Of a DNA stretch of 64,000 bases, positions 57,891 through 64,000 are shown piece after piece (position 1 is the first letter of the stretch; the number at the start of each line of letters is the position of its first letter). The notes under the pieces were generated by a model. It did no database searches. It was given only the letters and a program-made list of their open reading frames with translations, and was not told the origin of the DNA. The stretch comes from JAMCUI01 sp964520615 (GTDB taxonomy: Bacteria > Patescibacteriota > Microgenomatia > 2-02-FULL-39-11), in NCBI GenBank assembly GCA_964520615.1, contig CAZFNL010000011.1:12839-76838 (forward strand), given 5' to 3'. The translations under genes and the position numbers were made by a program.

Positions 57891-60464
57891 TTAATTCAAA
57901 GCAGATTCAAGGCTTGCCTTAAATTGGTTTTCATCTTCGTTGTTATAGAACGGCACGCCAATTAAGCGATATTTCTTATCTTCATACATTAGAGTTTTGT
58001 TTTCAAACGCTCCCGTGATTTCCTTCAAATATTTTTCTTTCCAGCGGTCGTGTTCCTTGAGATGTTTGCCTTTCGGCTCGATGAACATTTGATACGTTAG
58101 CAGTGTTCCGCTTTTCTCACGCAGGAATAAAACAAAATCGGGTTGAAATGCTTGCCCGTTGGAAAAGTTGTAAATAGCAAAATGCCCCTCATTACGGACA
58201 AGATAAATGCCATCATACTTTGCATTCAACTTGTCCATCTGCCTGTCGAGCATACGCACGAAGGCTTTCTCTTCACTTGTTCCAAAAATCGTTTTGAACG
58301 CGAACCAATCTTTGTCAGACACGAAATGCTCAAACTGGACATCGTCTTTACCGCGTTCACTGTTCTTATCAAGTCTCAAAACCTTGTCTTTGAAAACTTC
58401 TCGTATCCAATCTCTCCTAAAATCTTTTGAACCTTGATACTCGGTAATCTCCGGGCGGATTTCAGCTTCAATTTGATTGAGCAAGCCGATCATAGCGGCG
58501 AGTTTATCAACCTTGTTGTCGTCCAACCCATAGAGATTACCCTGAAAAGTGATCTCCAACCCACCGAGATAATTGCTTGATGCGATAAACTCCTGCATAG
58601 ATGAGAGGTGAGGAAAATAGCGTTTGAGTGACCCAAACGTAAAGAAAGGATTACGCGCGATGGCAGATTGAACAATGTTGCGCTCCAAGTCCTTTACTTT
58701 GACGTCTATTCGGTTTTCGTCTGCAACGACGACTCGTTGACGCCCATTTGCCAACACTGCACTTGCGCCACCGTGACCCGTAGCAATGACATGAACGTAA
58801 TTCCTTCTCCTGACGCCTAAATCGGCGAGTGAGCGAACGAGCTGGTAATCTTTTGGTTGACGCTCATTGATGTAGATCAATCCGTATTTGTAGAACTGTG
58901 TTTTCTTAAAGGACTCTTTGAGCGTCAGATGCCTTTCGGCGACTCTCTCGTCCAACATTCCTTGTTCCACCAGCGCCTGCGTGATTTCAGAGATATAGCG
59001 TGAATCGTTGATACTGTGATAGTGCAATTCTTCCAAAACACGTAGCTCGTGTTCAAGGTCGCGGTCGAATTTACGCCGAAAGCGGTCATCGTTTTGTGGT
59101 AGGACAAAAGGGAAATAACGAGCGCCGCGTCCAATCAATTGCGCTTCGGAGATGGTGGTTGTGCCAAGTTTTGCTCTGCCGGTATCACGGGCTTCGTAGC
59201 AGCGAACAATATCAAACAGGTTCAGCACATCCCATCCTTCGTTGAGTTTCTGGACAGCGAAAATGGCGCGGATACGATTGTTTCTGTCTTCCAGTGTATT
59301 GACGAGAATTTGATAGTTTTCTTTTTCGGTTTCGTCGTTTACTGAAAGACAGAAATCTTCTTGAAATTCGTGCCTCAGGCGTGCGACGAGTTGCGTAGTG
59401 GTGATGCCTTGAGCGTCGAAAAACGCGAAAGCACGGCGAACCAAATCGAGGTCCGATTTGCGGCGGATGGCCTCGACACTTTTTACTGTGAGGCGTTCAA
59501 TCAATTGGTGAAATTCGGCTTTGACCTGTTTTGATTGTTCAATTGTGCGCTGGGCTTTGAACAAGACCACCGGCTTGACATTGATGCGATATTTTGCCGC
59601 CACCTCTTGCTTGTATTGACTCAAAATCAACGCCTGCAAGATACGTTCGTTTAGGTCAAAGTCTGATTGGACGATGACCACATCCTTGGAAAAACCATCG
59701 TTACGGAATTGAACTAGGTCGTAGCGGAAGATGACTCTATTGCGGTACTTGCTCACCATTGCAGGTGTCTCGTAGTCGTGCGTGGCAGTAAATTCAAGCA
59801 GAAGGTTATCTTCATTCTGCTCGAAAATTCTCTGCACCGTATTCTCCCAGCTCTCTACAATCTCCAATTCCACTTGCGATTTCGTCTGCACGTTCATGTG
59901 ATGCGCTTCATCTGCAATTAACACGACCTTGTGCTTGCGAAAATCTTCAAAGGTGATGGTGTTTTCTTTCTCGTTGGTCAGGTCGGAGTGCAGTTTTTGA
60001 ATCGTGGTAAAGCAAATGTTGATGTCGTTGGAATTGGCCGCTTCAAAATTCTCGACGGGCGTCACACGCACGCGGCGATTGCCGATGACGATTTCCTGAT
60101 TAAACAGGTACTTGACGGAGGTGGGATTTAGAAAATTGTCTTTGGTCTTTTCGATGATATTGGTGGAATGAACGAAGAAAAGGAAATTGCGATAGCCCCG
60201 TTCGTAGAGATATAGAATCAGCCCTGCCATGATTAGCGTCTTACCGCTCCCTGTTGCCATATTAAAGAGCAAGTGCAAGGGGTATGCTTTGCTTGGAAAG
60301 TCGTTTTTGTAGCAGTGGAAAAAACGCGCAAAGGCTTCCACTTGATAGGGACGCAGTTCGTATTGGGGATTCAAATTCAATTTTACCGAATCTGGAATCT
60401 CTTTTCGCAAGCCGCCGAACTGCGAGAAAGCATCCAAAGACTGATAGAGAAATTGCTCAGGCAT
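57891..60464 (-). CDS. type III restriction enzyme, Res subunit
   Basis: Restriction subunit of a type III system, 857 residues. Superfamily 2 helicase motifs: LLFNMATGSGKTLIM (Walker A), VVLIADEAHHMN (DEAH), FAVQKLNEGWDVLNLFD and AQLIGRGARYFPF (motifs V and VI). The C-terminal nuclease is QPDFVLFLREKSGTLLTYQM then FIEPKGKHLKE, a PD-(D/E)XK pattern. It overlaps mod by 8 bp and needs Mod for DNA recognition. The protein lacks no expected domain. Confidence 0.93.
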   Translation of the reverse strand: MPEQFLYQSLDAFSQFGGLRKEIPDSVKLNLNPQYELRPYQVEAFARFFHCYKNDFPSKAYPLHLLFNMATGSGKTLIMAGLILYLYERGYRNFLFFVHSTNIIEKTKDNFLNPTSVKYLFNQEIVIGNRRVRVTPVENFEAANSNDINICFTTIQKLHSDLTNEKENTITFEDFRKHKVVLIADEAHHMNVQTKSQVELEIVESWENTVQRIFEQNEDNLLLEFTATHDYETPAMVSKYRNRVIFRYDLVQFRNDGFSKDVVIVQSDFDLNERILQALILSQYKQEVAAKYRINVKPVVLFKAQRTIEQSKQVKAEFHQLIERLTVKSVEAIRRKSDLDLVRRAFAFFDAQGITTTQLVARLRHEFQEDFCLSVNDETEKENYQILVNTLEDRNNRIRAIFAVQKLNEGWDVLNLFDIVRCYEARDTGRAKLGTTTISEAQLIGRGARYFPFVLPQNDDRFRRKFDRDLEHELRVLEELHYHSINDSRYISEITQALVEQGMLDERVAERHLTLKESFKKTQFYKYGLIYINERQPKDYQLVRSLADLGVRRRNYVHVIATGHGGASAVLANGRQRVVVADENRIDVKVKDLERNIVQSAIARNPFFTFGSLKRYFPHLSSMQEFIASSNYLGGLEITFQGNLYGLDDNKVDKLAAMIGLLNQIEAEIRPEITEYQGSKDFRRDWIREVFKDKVLRLDKNSERGKDDVQFEHFVSDKDWFAFKTIFGTSEEKAFVRMLDRQMDKLNAKYDGIYLVRNEGHFAIYNFSNGQAFQPDFVLFLREKSGTLLTYQMFIEPKGKHLKEHDRWKEKYLKEITGAFENKTLMYEDKKYRLIGVPFYNNEDENQFKASLESALN

Positions 60465-62406
60465 TGTACGCCTCTCCGTAGAATGCCTTGTTCAACACCT
60501 TGTCTTCCTTGCTAACTTTGAATTGCACATCGTCAATTTCGGAGAGATTCACGTATAACTGATTCTTATCGAGCAACTCCGCGAGCATGTGTTTCTGTTT
60601 ATCGAGACCGTTGGGTTCTTTGCCAATTGCCTCAAAATCCTTAACTGCTTCTGCCGGCATTTTGGAATTCACGTACCAATTTAAGAATGAACCCTCTGCC
60701 ATCTCTTGCCAGATTTTAAGCAGTTCGTTGCTGGACTTGGCGGTTTGGATGCGCTCCATAAATGCTTCATTGTATTTCATCAGTTCACAGAAGATGAAAT
60801 TAGAATCCTTTTCCAGAACCTTTCTCGTTCTTTCAACTGTTACTCTTTCTACATAGTCAAGTTGTTCTACAAGGATGAAGTTACGTCTCCCGCCATTTTG
60901 CTTGTTCAAATTGAGGACGGCTTGAGCAGTCGTTCCACTCCCGGCACAAAAATCCAAAATTATAGAGTTCTCATCGGAGCCAAGTCGCAAAATCTTTCCG
61001 ATCAGATATGTTGGCTTTGGAAAGTTAAACTCATCCGCCAGCCCTAACTGTCGCAACTCCACAGTCCCTTGTTCGCTTATCACCTCAGTTTCAAGCCATA
61101 TAGACTTTGCTTTGTAAGTTTCTTTTCGATATTTTTCGTAAATGCCGTATTCCGATGTCGTCTTGAGTTTTGCCACGACATCGGACACTCTTGTGCTTTC
61201 GTTGCTGTTTTGACTTACTTTATCCTTGCCCCATCGCCAACAACTTTCTCCGCCCACACTATTTAAGGGCAATACTTCAACGTTGTATCTTTTGGACTTT
61301 TCAAGCGAAATTGGCAGAAAACCTTCCTGGTCTGGCTTTGTTGGGTCAACATATATCGGATAAAAAAGGTTTGGACGATTAAACCGTCCAAATTTTGGGT
61401 TGCGATTTCTTAACTCTCGCAACTCGAAGCCACCCTTATCATCTCTTGTTGGAAATCCTCCGGTTCTATCAAGCTCTTTAACTTCTCCCAGTTCGCTTTT
61501 TGCATAAACTATCAAGTATTCATGTGTCTTCGCTATTTCCTTGTAAGTTTGTCCGCGCTTATTTGATTGGACAATAATTTGCGAAATAAAATTCTCGCTT
61601 CGGAATATCTCGTCACACAAAATTCTGAGATAAGCCTGCTCGTTATCATCGCACGAGATGAAAATGAAACCATCGTCCTTGAGTAAGTCGCGTGAAATCT
61701 CCAGCCGGTTCTTCATAAACGTCAACCACGTTGAATGATTGAAGCTGTCGTTATAACCAAACGAGTCATTCCCTGTGTTATATGGCGGGTCAATGTAAAT
61801 CAACTTGACCTGTCCTCGAAACTGCTGTTTAAGTGTGTGCAGGGCAAGCAAGTTGTTGCCTTTAATGATGAGATTCTCGCGGATGACGCCGTTTTCATCT
61901 CGCTTGAAGCCCCTCACCTTCTCTTTACCTTTCGCTGTATAGCGTGCAAAGTTGGTCAACACTTTTGGATCTAGCAGGCGGTTTATTTCATCTTCCGCCA
62001 ACACTTCGTTGAAGAAAATCTCCTTACGTTTTTCTTCTTCCTTCGTCTGTCCGCCTTCTAGCACCGTATCCTTGTAAGGCCACGCTAGCGCTACATCCCC
62101 CCGCGCGCGCAAATACTTGTCGCCAATCATCAACCCAATGCGATTGCGAAAGCGGGTATATGAGTTATCCAGAAAGTTCTCTTGCGAAACGTAATCAATG
62201 AACATATTAGTGTTGAAGATCCAATGCCCTTCGATTTCGTAAAAAAACTTGGCTTTGATCTCCGCTTCCGAAAGGAGTAATTTGACGAGGTCGCGGTCAG
62301 TCTTCCAGGCGCGGTCCTGCACGGCAGCGAGGACGAGTTCGCCTTCATCGTCCACGAAACGCGAGTCTGTCTTGAGTAGGTTAATGAGTTTAGTGTGGAA
62401 AGACAT
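60457..62406 (-). CDS. type III DNA adenine methyltransferase, Mod subunit
   Basis: Modification and specificity subunit, 649 residues. Motif IV YIDPPYNTGNDSFGYND (DPPY) precedes motif I ILDFCAGSGTTAQAVL, the order of beta-class N6-adenine methyltransferases typical of type III Mod. The region between (about residues 255-470) is the target-recognition domain. GGGAG lies 7 nt before the ATG. It is divergent from the excisionase-like gene. Target sequence cannot be read from the gene. Confidence 0.93.
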   Translation of the reverse strand: MSFHTKLINLLKTDSRFVDDEGELVLAAVQDRAWKTDRDLVKLLLSEAEIKAKFFYEIEGHWIFNTNMFIDYVSQENFLDNSYTRFRNRIGLMIGDKYLRARGDVALAWPYKDTVLEGGQTKEEEKRKEIFFNEVLAEDEINRLLDPKVLTNFARYTAKGKEKVRGFKRDENGVIRENLIIKGNNLLALHTLKQQFRGQVKLIYIDPPYNTGNDSFGYNDSFNHSTWLTFMKNRLEISRDLLKDDGFIFISCDDNEQAYLRILCDEIFRSENFISQIIVQSNKRGQTYKEIAKTHEYLIVYAKSELGEVKELDRTGGFPTRDDKGGFELRELRNRNPKFGRFNRPNLFYPIYVDPTKPDQEGFLPISLEKSKRYNVEVLPLNSVGGESCWRWGKDKVSQNSNESTRVSDVVAKLKTTSEYGIYEKYRKETYKAKSIWLETEVISEQGTVELRQLGLADEFNFPKPTYLIGKILRLGSDENSIILDFCAGSGTTAQAVLNLNKQNGGRRNFILVEQLDYVERVTVERTRKVLEKDSNFIFCELMKYNEAFMERIQTAKSSNELLKIWQEMAEGSFLNWYVNSKMPAEAVKDFEAIGKEPNGLDKQKHMLAELLDKNQLYVNLSEIDDVQFKVSKEDKVLNKAFYGEAYNA

Positions 62407-62529
62407 TGATTACTCCCTTGTTCGCTCTAGGCGTCAACACATAGACGCTCTGGGTGGATTATAAACCATCTTGCTGGAAAAGAGAAACGTTGCAGTTTGT
62501 TTATGCAACGATTGCAACGCAATTGACTC

Positions 62530-62558
62530 TTGACAACTGCTTTGCCCTTTTCTACCAT
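62530..62558 (+). promoter_or_regulatory. promoter giving a leaderless mRNA for the HTH-ParA unit
   Basis: TTGACA (62530-62535), 17-bp spacer, TACCAT (62553-62558). The start point falls on the G of the GTG at 62565. The gap to mod also holds an inverted GCGTC/GACGC pair (near 62,431-62,447) that could be an operator. Confidence 0.72.
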
Positions 62559-62564
62559 GGAAGA

Positions 62565-62732
62565 GTGAAGCAGTTTTTTAATGCCGCCGAGATCGCAAAA
62601 CTTCTGAATGTGGATCGCGCAACAATTACGCGATGGATTGCGAAGGGTCTCTTACCCGCAGAGCGCATCGGTCATTCTCGCTGGCGTATTCCTTTCTCAT
62701 CGTACGAAAAGTTGGTCAAGCAAAGAAAATGA
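62565..62732 (+). CDS. MerR/excisionase-type HTH protein
   Basis: A 55-residue HTH_17-type protein starting at GTG (KQFFNAAEIAKLLNVDRATI) and continuing TRWIAKGLLPAERIGHSRWR, then IPFSSYEKLVKQRK. This is the excisionase/MerR-like winged helix found on plasmids and integrative elements. A longer in-frame version from 62454 would run through the promoter and is not used. ATGA overlap with parA shows cotranscription; a role in autoregulating the partition unit or in excision is inferred. Confidence 0.8.
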   Translation: MKQFFNAAEIAKLLNVDRATITRWIAKGLLPAERIGHSRWRIPFSSYEKLVKQRK

Positions 62733-63490
62733 AAGTAGTCAGTTTTTCTATCTTCAAAGGGGGAACCGGCAAAACCACATCGACTGTGAATACGGCCGCC
62801 AGTCTCGTGAAGAAACGGAAACGAGTGCTTCTGGTCGACCTCGATCAGCAGGCTTCTGCCACACGTTATTTAGACCTTGATCCCGAACAGTCTCCCAACC
62901 TCTACGATGTCTTCATGGGCGCCAAGTCCGCCGCACTTGCCATTCGCAAGTCCAAGATTGGAGTCGATGTCCTGGCTTCTCACATTTTGATGGCAGCAAT
63001 TGAAGAAGCCCTGGAACCGGGAGACGAATTGAAACTTGCTCAGCTTCTGACCCCGCTCCGACCCACGTATGATTTCATTTTGATTGATAACCCACCTGGG
63101 AAGGCGATGCTTGCTTTCAATGGACTGGCAGCTGCCGACCTGATTCTTATACCCGCGTCGGCGGAACGGATGGCAGTAGACGGTGTGGCGGACCTGATTA
63201 ATCACGTTCAGCGGATCATGTGGAACAAGTTTGCCTTGACGCACCAGGAATTGCGGATTCTGTTTACCATGTATCGCTCGACCACATCCCACTCCCCTGC
63301 TATTGTTGCCAATGCCCAAAAGATATGGCGAGACAACGTGCTCAATGTGAAAATCCCTCATTCAACTGTGTTTGCCAAGTCGTATGATGAGAAGACGCCT
63401 ATCGGCAAACTAGAGCCAAAGCATCCGGGCGCCATCGCTTACGATGTGCTCGCCGATTGGTTGATCGACTATGAAAAAACCACGCGTTAA
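62729..63490 (+). CDS. parA: ParA-family partition ATPase
   Basis: Deviant Walker-type ATPase that segregates plasmids or chromosomes. MKVVSFSIFKGGTGKTTSTV is the N-terminal deviant Walker A (KGGTGKTT), LLVDLDQQASAT the Walker A', and YDFILIDNPPG the Walker B. At 253 residues it has no N-terminal HTH, i.e. it is the short type Ib ParA, which is autoregulated by its small partner. The start ATG at 62729 overlaps the HTH stop as ATGA; a longer in-frame start has no support. It overlaps the next gene by 20 bp. Confidence 0.93.
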   Translation: MKVVSFSIFKGGTGKTTSTVNTAASLVKKRKRVLLVDLDQQASATRYLDLDPEQSPNLYDVFMGAKSAALAIRKSKIGVDVLASHILMAAIEEALEPGDELKLAQLLTPLRPTYDFILIDNPPGKAMLAFNGLAAADLILIPASAERMAVDGVADLINHVQRIMWNKFALTHQELRILFTMYRSTTSHSPAIVANAQKIWRDNVLNVKIPHSTVFAKSYDEKTPIGKLEPKHPGAIAYDVLADWLIDYEKTTR

Positions 63491-63839
63491 TGATTTTGAT
63501 CCCAGGAGCGTTCCCAAACTTGGGTCGTCGATGGACGACCTTCCCGCTATCGAGTCTCCTAAACCAGAGACCGCCAAAAGTCCGGCGGTCTCTTCTTTTC
63601 CTGTGAAAGAAACCCAATCAAGTATCAGAACGAACGAAGCAACGTTCGTTCCAACGGTTGAACGTTCGACCGAACGAAGAAAGGTTCGCCATACTTTCGA
63701 CATCTTGGCGGATCAATTACTGACTCTCAGAGAAATCGCGATAGAACGCGAGAAAATGTTCGGCAAGCGAACTCTTCTGGGAGATTTAGTGCAGGAGGCG
63801 CTGGATCTTTTTATCACGAAGGAACGAAACAAGAAATAA
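63471..63839 (+). CDS. ParA partner, ribbon-helix-helix-like
   Basis: A 122-residue protein: a disordered N-terminal half (rich in Pro, Ser, Glu; likely ParA-stimulating) and a C-terminal helical domain, VRHTFDILADQLLTLREIAI then MFGKRTLLGDLVQEALDLFI, which resembles ribbon-helix-helix partition proteins (CopG/ParG-like). It overlaps parA by 20 bp, the usual ParA-small partner arrangement. Its coding sequence and the 25 bp after its stop are full of GAACG/CGTTC motifs, which could be its binding sites. Confidence 0.7.
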   Translation: MKKPRVNDFDPRSVPKLGSSMDDLPAIESPKPETAKSPAVSSFPVKETQSSIRTNEATFVPTVERSTERRKVRHTFDILADQLLTLREIAIEREKMFGKRTLLGDLVQEALDLFITKERNKK

Positions 63840-63857
63840 ACGAACGTTCGAACGAAC
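63628..63857. repeat. GAACG/CGTTC motif cluster in and after the ParA-partner gene
   Basis: Between 63628 and 63680 the sequences CGAACGAAG, AACGTTCG, TTGAACGTTCGACC and CGAACGAAG recur; just after the stop, 63838-63857 carries AAACGAACGTTCGAACGAAC with the perfect palindrome CGAACGTTCG at 63841-63850. Short regularly spaced palindromes near a small-partner gene are typical partition or operator sites. Confidence 0.55.
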
Positions 63858-63916
63858 AACCAACACTCGATAGTCATTTTGCGTTTGAAGAGTCGTTACA
63901 CACCAATGATAAGTCT

Positions 63917-64000
63917 ATGGAAAATAGCGTGCGAATATTTCGAGAAAACCCGATTGCCTGGTGGGACAAGCCGGTGATGCGGTTTTTGAGAAGGAAGTAT
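63917..64000 (+). CDS. CDS cut by the window end
   Basis: A frame open from ATG 63917 to the end of the window, 28 codons, beginning MENSVRIFRENPIAWWDKP and continuing VMRFLRRKY. No Shine-Dalgarno. Too short to identify; position after the partition genes would fit a replication or transfer gene. Confidence 0.4.
   Translation, partial: MENSVRIFRENPIAWWDKPVMRFLRRKY

Noticed and set aside
1..64000. rRNA, tRNA or CRISPR array
   Set aside because: No tRNA arm patterns, rRNA blocks or regularly spaced direct repeats were found by eye on either strand; a tRNA scan would be decisive.
47640..64000. Chimeric assembly of two organisms
   Set aside because: Cannot be excluded without reads, but a CPR-type coiled-coil gene and similar leaderless promoters occur on both sides, so an island is the working reading.

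Overview
The window reads as two pieces of different character. Bases 1 to about 47,640 look like a chromosome segment of a Candidate Phyla Radiation (Patescibacteria) bacterium, most likely of the Microgenomates type. The evidence is cut-down versions of universal proteins (AlaRS without its C-terminal domain, short HrcA, aspartokinase and homoserine dehydrogenase without ACT domains, a cysteine-free DnaJ), two sortases beside low-complexity surface proteins, PilN/PilO-like genes, FemAB-like transferases, and a moderately AT-rich composition. Lineage is inferred from gene content; no rRNA or tRNA gene was found. From about 47,640 to the end the sequence is visibly richer in G+C and carries accessory genes, miniature inverted-repeat elements and partition genes.

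Layout of the first part. 1-1.3 kb: tail of a RodZ-like gene and two small envelope proteins. 1.3-7.8 kb: a minus-strand threonine operon, lysC-hom-asd-thrB-thrC, preceded by a classical attenuator (strong promoter, a short leader peptide with ACT ACT ACT ATT codons, mutually exclusive hairpins and a terminator). 7.8-16 kb: a sortase, a protein with a sorting-like tail, and three secreted Asn/Thr/Gly-rich repeat proteins separated by hairpin-rich leaders. 16.3-18.6 kb: a T-box riboswitch and alaS. 18.6-24.8 kb: a PilM-like/baseplate-J-like membrane protein, a second sortase, a pyrimidine/AMP phosphorylase, mltG and a DNA glycosylase. 24.9-29.3 kb: hrcA-grpE-dnaK-dnaJ with a CIRCE operator. 29.3-47.6 kb: a secreted glycoside hydrolase, murJ, rpsT, a pilus-assembly-like operon, an LCP transferase, tpiA, a UvrD helicase, two FemAB-like proteins around a TPR membrane protein, a Nif3-like protein, an XRE regulator and a tail-fibre-like secreted protein.

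Layout of the second part. 47.9-52.1 kb: small Zn-ribbon proteins, a RadC-type JAB protein, a sigma-like protein, a GIY-YIG protein and an unknown, mostly overlapping by ATGA. 52.2-53.6 kb: a leaderless two-gene unit, coiled coil plus a zinc-ribbon/HTH/RecB-like nuclease fusion. 53.7-57.1 kb: a PPC-domain protein, a retropepsin-like protease, a tyrosine recombinase, a proteasome-like Ntn hydrolase and a small partner. 57.9-62.4 kb: a type III restriction-modification pair. 62.5-64 kb: an excisionase-like HTH, ParA, a ribbon-helix-helix-like partner and a gene cut by the window end. This reads as a composite integrated element or plasmid-like island.

How the genes work together. The Thr operon gives a full route from aspartate to threonine, apparently controlled by translation-coupled attenuation rather than allostery. 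Envelope functions (sortases, LCP, MurJ, MltG, FemAB) and the repeat proteins suggest a wall decorated with sortase-anchored surface proteins. The island carries four short elements with terminal inverted repeats and target duplications (TSDs), and a three-copy regulatory repeat. One of the elements sits inside the third repeat copy and can be removed on paper to restore it.
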